From assembly GCA_903920435.1 (NCBI GenBank), contig CAIXMB010000151.1, positions 1 through 60,088 of the forward strand: a stretch of 60,088 bases of DNA, given 5' to 3'. Source of the DNA: an uncultured Actinomycetes bacterium. GTDB taxonomy: Bacteria > Actinomycetota > Actinomycetes > Actinomycetales > Microbacteriaceae. The translations under genes were made by a program, and so were the position numbers. Shown here in pieces: positions 52,844 through 60,088 of the stretch (its first letter is position 1; each line of letters starts with the position of its first letter). Under the pieces are notes generated by a model. That model was not told the origin of the DNA, made no database searches, and worked only from the letters and a program-made list of their open reading frames with translations.

Positions 52844-55723
52844 CTAACGCCCGCCGTAGAACGCCTTCTCGAACACCTGCCGGGCCAGCCGCGTGACGCG
52901 CAGGTAGTCCTCCTCGAACTGGCTCGCGGAGCCCGGCGGGTATTCCAGCAGACGCGCGACACCGTCGAGCTGCTGCCGGTCGGTGGGCAGCACGTCCGAG
53001 GTCTTCGACGTCCACAGCGTCATCGCCGACCGCGCGCGCGAAGCGAGGATCCAGGCATCGCGCAGCTTCTTCGCGTCCGGTGGCAGCACGAGCTCCTCGC
53101 GTTCCGCGGCGGCCAGTGCGCGCAGGGTCGAGGTCGTGCGCAGGCCCTCGACGTGGGCGCCGTACTGCAACTGCAGCAGCTGCACGAACCACTCGACGTC
53201 GCTGAGCGAACCACGCCCGAGCTTCAGGTGCCGGGCGGGATCGGCGGCCTGCGGCAGGCGCTCGGCCTCCACTCTGGCCTTGATGCGCTTGACCTCGCGC
53301 ACGTCCTGCTCGGCGATCTGCTGGGGGTACCTCACCTCGTCGGCGATCGCCGTGAAGTCGCGCAGCACCGAGACGTCGCCCACCACCGGGCGCGCGCGCA
53401 GCAGCGCCTGCGCCTCCCACGTGAGAGACCAGCGCGCGTAGTAGGCGCGGTAGCTCTCCAGCGAGCGCACGATCGCGCCGTTCTTGCCCTCGGGCCGCAG
53501 CCCGATGTCGAGGTCGAGCGGGATGCGCAGGTCTTCCGTGAGACGGCTGAGCGCGTGCACAATCGTCTCCGCGCGCTGCTGCGCCTCCTCGTCGGATGCC
53601 CCGGCGGCCCGGTACACGTACATGACGTCCGTGTCCGACCCGAACCCCAGTTCCGACCCGCCGTAGCGGCCCATCGCCACGATGCCGAACTCGATGCCGT
53701 CACCGAACCGGTGTGCGAGCGAGAGCGCTCCGCTCAGGACGGCGGTGGTGATATCCGTGAGCGCGAACCCGATCTCCTCGATCGTCGTGACACCGAGGAT
53801 CGCGCCGAGCGCGGTCCGGAGTACCTCGCGCCGGCGTGCGGTGCGCAGCGCGAGCGCCGCTGCCACCTCGTCGCCCGCGTGCCGCGCGAGGGTCGCCGCC
53901 GACTCCTCGAGCAGGAGCGGGAGTGGGCGGGGCCGAAGCTCCTCCTCGTTCTCGAGCCAGGCCGCGGCCTCGGGGATGCGCTCGAACAGATCGCCCACGA
54001 ACTTCGAGCCCGAGAGCACGTGAGTGAGGCGCTGTGCGGCGCCGGATGAGTCGCGCAGCATCCGGAGGAACCAGTAGGCCTCGCCCAGGTCGTCGCTCAG
54101 GCGGCGGAACGCGAGCAGTCCGTGATCGGGGTCGGCCCCTTCGGCGAACCACTGCAGCATGACGGGCAGCAGGTTGCGCTGGATCGCTGCACGCCGGGAC
54201 ACTCCGCCGGTGAGCGCCGCGATGTGCTTGAGGGCGCCGCGCGGGTCGTGGAAGCCGATCGCCGCGAGGCGGGCCTCTGCCTGCTCGTTGGAGAGCGAGA
54301 GACCGCCGTCGGGCAACGCGGCGACCGCCGAGAGCAGCGGTCGGTAGAACAGCCGCTCGTGCAGGCTGCGCACGGCGAGCTTGGTCCGCTGCCACTGCTC
54401 GGTGAGGTCCACGGCGCCCGTCGCGAGGCCGCTCGCGCGCGCGAGCACGCGCAGGGCGTCCGGGTCGGTGGGCATGAGGTGGGTGCGGCGCAGACGCGAG
54501 AGCTGCAGCCGGTGCTCGAGCAGTCGGAGGAAGCGGTAGTCGCGCGAGAACTCGGCGGCCTCGACCCGGCCGATGTAGCCCTGGTCGGCGAGGGCCTCGA
54601 GCGCGTCGAGCGTCGCGCGCTGGCGCACGAGCGGGTCGGCCTGCCCGTGCACGAGCTGGAGCAGCTGGATGGTGAACTCGACGTCGCGCAGGCCGCCGGG
54701 GCCGAGTTTGAGTTGCACGTCGAGCTCGGAGCTCGGGATGTTGTCCGTCACGCGCTCGCGCATGCGCTGCACGGAGTCGACGAACCCCTCGCGCGACGCG
54801 CTCGACCACACCTTGGGGGCGAGCGCCTCGACGTAGCGCTCCCCCAGTTCCAGGTCGCCCGCGAGGGGTCGCGCCTTGAGCAGCGCCTGGAACTCCCAGC
54901 TCTTCGCCCAGCGCTCGTAGTAGGCGAGGTGCGACTCGAGGGTGCGCACGAGCGCGCCGTCCTTGCCCTCGGGCCGCAGGTTGGCGTCGACCTCCCACAG
55001 CCCCGGCTCGGTCGCCAGCTCGTTGATGCCCTTCATGACGAGCATCGCCTGCTTGGTGGCGACCTCGACGGAGCCCTCGGCGACGAAGATCACGTCGACG
55101 TCGGAGACGTAGTTGAGTTCGCGCGCGCCGGCCTTGCCCATGCCGATGATCGCGAGCCGGGTGTCGCCCGCGGGGTCGGGCACGGCCCGGCGCGCCACGT
55201 CGAGTGACGCGTCGAGGGCGGCACCCGCGAGATCGGCGAGGGCCGCCGCGACGCGGTGCAGGCCGGCGAGCGGGTCGGCCTGCTCCAGATCCCACGCGGT
55301 CAGCGCAGCCAGGTGCCGGCGGTACCGCACGCGCAGCGCCACCCAGGCGGGGTCGCCGGTGAGGCCGTCGACGGAGGCCAGCAGATCGGCGCCGTACTCG
55401 GCCGCGGTAGGCGGTCCGGCGATGGGCGACGCGAGCACGGCGAGCTCCGACGGATGACGTTCGAAGAACTGCCCGAGGCCGCTCGACGCTCCCAGCACCT
55501 GGATCACGCGCGCCGTGGCATCCGTGCCCAGTGTGGCGAGCTCGGCCGGGGCGCTCTCGCGCAGGGACATGAGCAAGCGCAGCGCCTGGTCGGGGTCTGC
55601 GGCCGAGGCGAAATACGGAACCAGCTCGGGCTCGTCGAGCTCGCCGAGGCGCGCACTCGTCTCGCCCAGCTCGGCGAAGCCGAGCCGCGCAAGTTCAGTC
55701 AGCGTCGTCTGGTTGCGGGACAT
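52844..55723 (-). CDS. glnE: Glutamine synthetase adenylyltransferase/deadenylase
   Basis: A 959-residue bifunctional enzyme that adenylylates and deadenylylates the tyrosine of type I glutamine synthetase. Two nucleotidyltransferase domains are present. The N-terminal one (ELNYVSDVDVIFVAEG, then LRPEGKDGALVRTLESHLAYYERWAKSWE) corresponds to the adenylyl-removing half, and the C-terminal one (LGFGSDTDVMYVYRA, LRPEGKNGAIVRSLESYRAYY) to the adenylylating half. Both keep their paired aspartates. It starts 10 bases after glnA2 on the same strand. Its target is Tyr402 of GlnA1. Confidence 0.96.
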   Translation of the reverse strand: MSRNQTTLTELARLGFAELGETSARLGELDEPELVPYFASAADPDQALRLLMSLRESAPAELATLGTDATARVIQVLGASSGLGQFFERHPSELAVLASPIAGPPTAAEYGADLLASVDGLTGDPAWVALRVRYRRHLAALTAWDLEQADPLAGLHRVAAALADLAGAALDASLDVARRAVPDPAGDTRLAIIGMGKAGARELNYVSDVDVIFVAEGSVEVATKQAMLVMKGINELATEPGLWEVDANLRPEGKDGALVRTLESHLAYYERWAKSWEFQALLKARPLAGDLELGERYVEALAPKVWSSASREGFVDSVQRMRERVTDNIPSSELDVQLKLGPGGLRDVEFTIQLLQLVHGQADPLVRQRATLDALEALADQGYIGRVEAAEFSRDYRFLRLLEHRLQLSRLRRTHLMPTDPDALRVLARASGLATGAVDLTEQWQRTKLAVRSLHERLFYRPLLSAVAALPDGGLSLSNEQAEARLAAIGFHDPRGALKHIAALTGGVSRRAAIQRNLLPVMLQWFAEGADPDHGLLAFRRLSDDLGEAYWFLRMLRDSSGAAQRLTHVLSGSKFVGDLFERIPEAAAWLENEEELRPRPLPLLLEESAATLARHAGDEVAAALALRTARRREVLRTALGAILGVTTIEEIGFALTDITTAVLSGALSLAHRFGDGIEFGIVAMGRYGGSELGFGSDTDVMYVYRAAGASDEEAQQRAETIVHALSRLTEDLRIPLDLDIGLRPEGKNGAIVRSLESYRAYYARWSLTWEAQALLRARPVVGDVSVLRDFTAIADEVRYPQQIAEQDVREVKRIKARVEAERLPQAADPARHLKLGRGSLSDVEWFVQLLQLQYGAHVEGLRTTSTLRALAAAEREELVLPPDAKKLRDAWILASRARSAMTLWTSKTSDVLPTDRQQLDGVARLLEYPPGSASQFEEDYLRVTRLARQVFEKAFYGGR

Positions 55724-55733
55724 GTGCGAGGAG

Positions 55734-57071
55734 CTACAGGATCTCCAGGTTGCTCTGGAGCTCGTACGGCGTGACCTGCGCGCGGTACTCCTTCCACTCG
55801 AGCCGCTTGTTGAGCAGCACGTAGTTGAACACCTGCTCGCCCAGCGTCTCGGCGACGAGCTCCGAGTCCTCCATGATCGAGACCGCGTGATCGAGGGATG
55901 CCGGTAGCTGGTTGTAGCCCAGCGCGCGGCGCTCGGCGTCCGTGAGCTCCCACACGTTGTCCTCGGCCTCGGGCGGGAGTTCGTAGCCCTCCTCGATGCC
56001 CTTGAGGCCGGCGGCCAGCAGGAGCGAGAAGGTGAGGTACGGGTTCGCGGCCGAGTCGATGGCGCGGTACTCGACGCGCGCGCTCTGACCCTTGTTGGGC
56101 TTGTAGAGGGGCACGCGCACGAGCGCGGAGCGGTTGTTGTGGCCCCACGTGACGAAGCTGGGCGCCTCGTCGCCGCCCCAGAGGCGCTTGTACGAGTTGA
56201 CGTACTGGTTGGTGACGGCGGTGATCTCGGGGGCGGGCTTCAGCAGGCCCGCGACGAACTGGCGGCCGATCTTGGAGAGCTGGTAGTGGCCGCTCGCGTC
56301 GTAGAACGCGTTCGTGTCACCCTCGAAGAGCGAGAGGTGGGTGTGCATTCCGCTGCCGGGCTGGCCCGACATCGGCTTGGGCATGAACGTCGCGTACACG
56401 CCCTGCTCGATCGCGACCTCCTTGATCACCGTGCGGAACGTCATGATGTTGTCCGCGGTGGTCAGCGCGTCGGCGTAGCGCAGATCGATCTCGTTCTGGC
56501 CGGGGCCAGCCTCGTGGTGGCTGAACTCCACCGAGATGCCGAGGTCTTCGAGCATGCGCACCGAGCGCCGGCGGAAGTCGTGCGCGGTGCCGCCGGGCAC
56601 GTTGTCGAAGAAGCCCGCGGAGTCGACCGGCTCGGGCTGCCCGTTCTTGAGCTTGGGCGACTTGAGCAGGTAGAACTCGATCTCCGGGTGGGTATAGAAG
56701 GTGAACCCGCGGTCGGCGGCCTTGGCGAGCGAGCGCTTGAGCACGTTGCGGGGGTCGGATGCGGCGGGCTGCCCGTCGGGCGTCGTGATGTCGCAGAACA
56801 TGCGCGCCGTGGGGTCGATCTCGCCGCGCCACGGCAGGATCTGGAAGGTCGTGGGGTCCGGATGCGCGAGCATGTCGGCCTCGTAGGCGCGGGTGAAGCC
56901 CTCGATGGCCGAGCCGTCGAACCCCAGGCCCTCGGCGAACGCGCCCTCGACCTCCGCGGGGGCGATCGCCACGCTCTTGAGGGTGCCCACGACATCGGTG
57001 AACCAGAGGCGGATGAACTTGATGCCCCGCTCTTCGATAGTGCGAAGAACGAAGTCGCGCTGCTTGTCCAT
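55734..57071 (-). CDS. glnA2: Glutamine synthetase, GlnA2 type
   Basis: A 445-residue glutamine-synthetase-family enzyme, shorter than GlnA1. Motifs: IEFYLLKSPKLKNG (start of the catalytic domain), EFSHHEAGPGQNEIDLRYADA, FMPKPMSGQPGSGMHTHLSLF, and ALVRVPLYKPNKGQSARVEYRAIDSAANPYLTFSLLL. It is the partner of glnE in a two-gene unit, as in M. tuberculosis Rv2222c-Rv2221c. I chose ATG 57071 (MDKQRDFVLRTIEERGIKF), which has AGAGGAG upstream. It has no GlnR box that I can see, only a single GTAAC. Confidence 0.94.
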   Translation of the reverse strand: MDKQRDFVLRTIEERGIKFIRLWFTDVVGTLKSVAIAPAEVEGAFAEGLGFDGSAIEGFTRAYEADMLAHPDPTTFQILPWRGEIDPTARMFCDITTPDGQPAASDPRNVLKRSLAKAADRGFTFYTHPEIEFYLLKSPKLKNGQPEPVDSAGFFDNVPGGTAHDFRRRSVRMLEDLGISVEFSHHEAGPGQNEIDLRYADALTTADNIMTFRTVIKEVAIEQGVYATFMPKPMSGQPGSGMHTHLSLFEGDTNAFYDASGHYQLSKIGRQFVAGLLKPAPEITAVTNQYVNSYKRLWGGDEAPSFVTWGHNNRSALVRVPLYKPNKGQSARVEYRAIDSAANPYLTFSLLLAAGLKGIEEGYELPPEAEDNVWELTDAERRALGYNQLPASLDHAVSIMEDSELVAETLGEQVFNYVLLNKRLEWKEYRAQVTPYELQSNLEIL

Positions 57072-57119
57072 CAAGCTCCTCTGTAGGCGGCCACCGGCAC
57101 TGACAAGGTTACCGGTCAT

Positions 57120-57125
57120 TAGACT
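57120..57125 (+). promoter_or_regulatory. -10 element of panB (leaderless)
   Basis: TAGACT ends 6 bases before the panB ATG at 57132. Confidence 0.6.
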
Positions 57126-57131
57126 TCCATC

Positions 57132-57971
57132 ATGAGCGACACCGCCGCCGCAGCGGCAGCACAGGCAAACCTCAAGCGCGTTCGGACCAGGCACTTCCAG
57201 AGTGCCAAGGAGAACGGCATCAAGATCACCGGCCTCACGAGCTACGACCAGCTCACCGCAGGCATCTTCGACGAGGCGGGCATCGACTTCCTCCTCGTCG
57301 GCGACTCCGCGGGCAACAACGTGTACGGCTACGACACGACCCTCCCGGTGTCGATCGACGACCTCATCCCCCTCGCGCGCGCCGTCGCCGGGGCCGTCTC
57401 CCGCGCGTTCGTCGTCGCCGACATGCCCTTCGGCTCGTACGAGACCGGGCCGGATGAGGCCCTGCACACCGCGTTCCGCTTCATGAAGGAGACCGGCGCT
57501 CACGCCGTCAAGCTAGAGGGCGGCGTGCGCAGTGCCGAGCAGATCCGCCGCATCGTGAGCGCGGGAATCCCCCTCATGGCGCACATCGGCTTCACGCCGC
57601 AGAGCGAGCACGGTCTGGGCGGCCACGTCATCCAGGGTCGCGGTGAGGGCATCGAGCAGTTGCTCGCCGATGCCCACGCCGTCGAAGACGCCGGCGCCTT
57701 CGCGGTCGTGCTCGAGATGGTCCCGGCCGAGGCGGCGAAGCGCGTGACCGAGGAGCTGCGCATCCCGACCATCGGTGTCGGCGCCGGCCCGCACGTCGAC
57801 GGGCAGTTGCTCGTCTGGACCGACTGGGCGGGCTTCACGAAGGGCCGCATCCCCAAGTTCGTCAAGCAGTACGCGAATCTGCGCCAGAACCTCACCGACG
57901 CCGTCAACGCCTACCGCGGTGACGTGGCCGACGGCAGCTACCCGGGGCCCGAGCACTCGTACGAGGGCTAG
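57132..57971 (+). CDS. panB: 3-methyl-2-oxobutanoate hydroxymethyltransferase
   Basis: A 279-residue enzyme adding a hydroxymethyl group from 5,10-methylene-tetrahydrofolate to 2-oxoisovalerate, the first step of pantothenate synthesis. Motifs: [74 protein letters not shown] and [19 protein letters not shown]. Length is standard. Its promoter gives a leaderless start and is back to back with glnA2, as in M. tuberculosis where panB lies near glnA2. No panC or panD is in view. Confidence 0.96.
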   Translation: MSDTAAAAAAQANLKRVRTRHFQSAKENGIKITGLTSYDQLTAGIFDEAGIDFLLVGDSAGNNVYGYDTTLPVSIDDLIPLARAVAGAVSRAFVVADMPFGSYETGPDEALHTAFRFMKETGAHAVKLEGGVRSAEQIRRIVSAGIPLMAHIGFTPQSEHGLGGHVIQGRGEGIEQLLADAHAVEDAGAFAVVLEMVPAEAAKRVTEELRIPTIGVGAGPHVDGQLLVWTDWAGFTKGRIPKFVKQYANLRQNLTDAVNAYRGDVADGSYPGPEHSYEG

Positions 57972-57976
57972 GCCAC

Positions 57977-58789
57977 GTGACCGGGCGGGCCTTCGTCGGC
58001 ATGTCCGGCTGGGTCTACCCGCCGTGGCGCGGCGTGTTCTACCCGCGCGGGCTCGCGCAGAAGAACGAGCTCGCCTACGCGGCGTCGCACGTGACCTCGA
58101 TCGAGATCAACGGCTCGTTCTACTCGCTGCAGAAGCCGGCCAGCTGGGTGCACTGGCGCGACAGCACCCCAGGCGACTTCGTGTTCTCGGTGAAAGCGCC
58201 CCGCTTCATCACCCACATCAAGCGCCTCGGCGACGTCGAGCTGCCGCTCGCGAACTTCTTCGCCTCCGGAGTTCTCGCGCTGGGCGCGAAGCTGGGCTGC
58301 ATACTCTGGCAACTGCCGCCGAACCTGCATTTCGACGCCGCCGTGGTCGAGGCGTTCCTCGCGCACCTGCCGCGAACGACTACCGAGGCAGCGACTCTCG
58401 CCCGGCGCCGCGAGGCCCGGATGACCGGCCGCGAGCACCTCGACACCGACGCCGAGCGCCCGCTGCGGCACGCCATGGAGGTGCGGCACCCGAGCTTCGA
58501 CGACCCGAGGTTCTTCGAGCTCCTCGATCGGGCGGGGGTCGCGACCGTGCTCGCGGACACCGCGGGCAAGTGGCCCCGCATCGACCGCGAGACCGGCGAC
58601 TTCTCGTACGTGCGGCTGCACGGCGACACGATCCTGTACGAGAGCGGTTACGACGACCAGGCCTTGGACACCTGGGCCGGGCGCGTGCTCGCCTGGCGCG
58701 ACGAGGGCCGGGACGTTTTCGTCTACTTCGACAACGACCTGAAGGTGCGTGCCCCGGTCGACGCCATGGCCCTGATCAGGCGGCTCTAG
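57977..58789 (+). CDS. DUF72 domain protein
   Basis: A 270-residue TIM-barrel-like protein of the DUF72 (YecE) family: GMSGWVYPPWRGVFYPRGLAQ, TSIEINGSFYSLQKPASWVHW, FVFSVKAPRFITHIKRL, AMEVRHPSFDDPRFFELL, and FVYFDNDLKVRAPVDAMAL. The family has no assigned reaction. The GTG start lies 5 bases after panB with only a weak ribosome-binding site, so it is probably co-transcribed. Its TAG stop shares a CTAG with the small convergent gene. Confidence 0.9.
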   Translation: MTGRAFVGMSGWVYPPWRGVFYPRGLAQKNELAYAASHVTSIEINGSFYSLQKPASWVHWRDSTPGDFVFSVKAPRFITHIKRLGDVELPLANFFASGVLALGAKLGCILWQLPPNLHFDAAVVEAFLAHLPRTTTEAATLARRREARMTGREHLDTDAERPLRHAMEVRHPSFDDPRFFELLDRAGVATVLADTAGKWPRIDRETGDFSYVRLHGDTILYESGYDDQALDTWAGRVLAWRDEGRDVFVYFDNDLKVRAPVDAMALIRRL

Positions 58790-58959
58790 TCGCCCTCGTT
58801 GGCGTCCTCAGCCGCCCACTTGCGCGAGCGCTCGGCGAAGATCTCCGGAGCCCGCGCAGCCTCCTCCTTCGAGGTGAAGGGCCCGTCGCGGTCGGAGCCC
58901 AGCGACTGCGGACCCTCCTCGACCTCGCCGGTCTTGTGGTTGTACCACCATTCGGTCAT
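58786..58959 (-). CDS. 57-residue protein with N-terminal WWYNxKTGEVE motif
   Basis: A short gene that is easy to miss. It has an ATG at 58959 with GGAGGT 4 bases upstream, reads MTEWWYNHKTGEVEEGPQSL and ends RKWAAEDANEGD*. It is highly charged with a cluster of aromatic residues at the start. Similar short proteins occur in related actinobacteria and are sometimes labelled SPOR-like, but function is unknown. It is divergent from map (26 bases between the start codons) and convergent with the DUF72 gene. Confidence 0.8.
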   Translation of the reverse strand: MTEWWYNHKTGEVEEGPQSLGSDRDGPFTSKEEAARAPEIFAERSRKWAAEDANEGD

Positions 58960-58972
58960 GTGTACCTCCGTC

Positions 58973-58978
58973 TAGAAT
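58973..58978 (+). promoter_or_regulatory. -10 element of map (leaderless)
   Basis: TAGAAT ends 7 bases before the map ATG at 58986. Confidence 0.6.
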
Positions 58979-58985
58979 CAACACT

Positions 58986-59870
58986 ATGCCTCGGGACGCA
59001 CAGGGACACCTCGTCCCCGGACGAATAGCCCCCGCGCTTCCCATCCCGGCGGGTATCCCCCGGCCCGAGTACGTCGGCCGCCCCGGCCCCCGCGAGTACA
59101 CCGGCGACGACATCTACTCGCCGGCCGAGATCGAGCTGATCCGGGAATCCGGCCGCATCGCCGCGCAGGCCATCGAGGCCGTGGGTGCCGCGATCCGCCC
59201 CGGCGTCACCACCAACGAGCTCGACGTCATCGCGCACGAGTTCATCGTCGGCCACGAGGCTTACCCGTCGACGGTCGGCTACCGCGGGTACCCGAAGGCC
59301 GTGTGCACGAGCATCAACGAGGTGGTGTGCCACGGCATCCCGGACGACACCGTGCTCGTCGAGGGCGACATCATCAACCTCGACATCACAGCCTTCCAGA
59401 GCGGCGTGCACGGCGATCTGAACAAGACGTTCATCGTCGGCACCGCATCGCCGGATGCCTCGGCGCTCGTCGAGCGCACCCAGGAGGCGCTCGCCCGCGG
59501 CATCAAGGCCGTGGCCCCGGGCCGAGAGATCAACGTGATCGGCCGGGCCATCGAGTCGTACGCCAAGCGGTTCGGCTACGGAGTCGTCCGCGACTTCACC
59601 GGCCACGGCGTCGGCACCGCATTCCACTCCGGCCTCGTCGTGCCGCACTACGACGCGGCGCCCGACTTCGGCACGGTCATGGTGCCCGGCATGGTCTTCA
59701 CGATCGAGCCCATGCTCACCCTCGGCACTCCCGAGAAGCCCGGCACCGTCGCGTGGGACCTGTGGGCAGACGACTGGACCGTCACGACGCGCGACAAGTC
59801 ACTCACCGCGCAGTTCGAGCACACGATCGTGGTCACCGAGCGCGGCGCAGACATCCTCACCCTCCCGTAA
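58986..59870 (+). CDS. map: Methionine aminopeptidase type I
   Basis: A 294-residue di-metal enzyme that removes the initiator methionine. All five metal ligands are visible: aspartates in IINLDITAFQSG and HGDLNKTFIVG, histidine in DFTGHGVGTAFHSG, and glutamates in VFTIEPML and AQFEHTIVV. About 40 Pro-rich residues (PGRIAPALPIPAGIPRPEYV) precede the catalytic domain, as in mycobacterial MapB, where this extension is thought to contact the ribosome. The start is leaderless-type. ppgK follows 24 bases downstream. Confidence 0.96.
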   Translation: MPRDAQGHLVPGRIAPALPIPAGIPRPEYVGRPGPREYTGDDIYSPAEIELIRESGRIAAQAIEAVGAAIRPGVTTNELDVIAHEFIVGHEAYPSTVGYRGYPKAVCTSINEVVCHGIPDDTVLVEGDIINLDITAFQSGVHGDLNKTFIVGTASPDASALVERTQEALARGIKAVAPGREINVIGRAIESYAKRFGYGVVRDFTGHGVGTAFHSGLVVPHYDAAPDFGTVMVPGMVFTIEPMLTLGTPEKPGTVAWDLWADDWTVTTRDKSLTAQFEHTIVVTERGADILTLP

Positions 59871-59894
59871 CACCCCGTACCGAAGGAACCACAC

Positions 59895-60088
59895 ATGGCA
59901 AAGGCGCTCGGAATCGACATCGGCGGCACGGGCATCAAGGGCGCCCTCGTCGACACCGACAGCGGAGAGCTCCTGAGCGAGCGCATCAAGCTGCCGACGC
60001 CGGAGGGCGGCGCGCCCAACGACATCGTGAAGACGGTCGTGCAGCTGATCTCCGATCTGGGCGGTGTCGAGGACGACGTGCCGCTCGG
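59895..60088 (+). CDS. ppgK: Polyphosphate glucokinase, N-terminal fragment (partial at window edge)
   Basis: The first 64 codons of a ROK-family sugar kinase, cut by the end of the window. The nucleotide motif GIDIGGTGIKGALVD is at the start, followed by KLPTPEGGAPNDIVKTV, which fits actinobacterial polyphosphate glucokinase, an enzyme phosphorylating glucose with polyphosphate or ATP. ATG follows GAAGGAA. It probably belongs to the map transcript. Other ROK kinases are possible but less likely. Confidence 0.88.
   Translation, partial: MAKALGIDIGGTGIKGALVDTDSGELLSERIKLPTPEGGAPNDIVKTVVQLISDLGGVEDDVPL

Noticed and set aside
57100-57104. GTAAC near the glnA2 start as a GlnR box
   Set aside because: Only one half-site; no GAAAC at the required 6-base spacing.

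Overview
The window is high-G+C actinobacterial chromosome, very probably from the family Microbacteriaceae. I base this on the gene content and order: SepH, DUF3000, DUF3093, DUF3159, DUF3710, DUF4191 and DUF4193 proteins, GlnE with two glutamine synthetases, an actinobacterial dihydrolipoamide acyltransferase, and both ParC and ParE. It is core chromosome. I see no rRNA, tRNA, CRISPR array, prophage, integrase or insertion sequence. Coding density is very high and both strands are used.

Layout. 0.2-1.5 kb: ammonium transporter with its terminator and a GlnR-type site. 1.7-7 kb: NhaA antiporter, ZapE ATPase, a SseA/SufE sulfur-handling pair, a RibD-like reductase and a membrane-anchored hydrolase. 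7.2-12.4 kb: DUF3000, RNase D and the fatty-acid beta-oxidation pair fadA-fadB. 12.5-18.9 kb: a MerR/aldo-keto reductase operon, dxs and aconitase. 18.9-24.9 kb: the conserved dut neighbourhood (CtpE-like P-type ATPase, DUF3159, DUF3710, dut, DUF3093, DUF4193) and sepH. 24.9-33.8 kb: a phosphodiesterase, parC, two tandem carboxylesterases and parE. 33.9-38 kb: a small zinc-ribbon protein, an orphan ATP-grasp enzyme, a DUF6907 protein, an XRE regulator, a CofE-family ligase and the principal sigma factor. 38.2-45.1 kb: MFS transporter, PAC2 protein, leucyl aminopeptidase, dihydrolipoamide dehydrogenase and E2 acyltransferase. 45.1-57.1 kb: a pseudokinase, lipB-lipA, DUF4191, RDD, glnA1, a TfoX/AraC/VOC cluster, an HD protein and glnE-glnA2. 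57.1-60.1 kb: panB, DUF72, a 57-residue protein, map and the start of a polyphosphate glucokinase.

How the genes work together. Two themes stand out. Nitrogen assimilation is represented by amt, glnA1, glnE and glnA2; amt and glnA1 both carry four-half-site boxes of the GlnR type. Lipoate metabolism is represented by lipB and lipA (cofactor synthesis) next to the E2 and E3 subunits that use it. Housekeeping cell-cycle and transcription functions (sepH, zapE, parC, parE, sigA) are interspersed.

Two window-wide DNA patterns cut across the genes. First, at least twenty starts are preceded by a TANNNT hexamer ending 6-7 bases before the start codon, the architecture of leaderless transcripts. 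Several of these -10 elements lie on the stop codon of the preceding gene. Second, the octamer CGGATGCC (or its complement) occurs about thirty times, far above composition expectation. Convergent gene ends usually overlap, three times by sharing a single CTAG.
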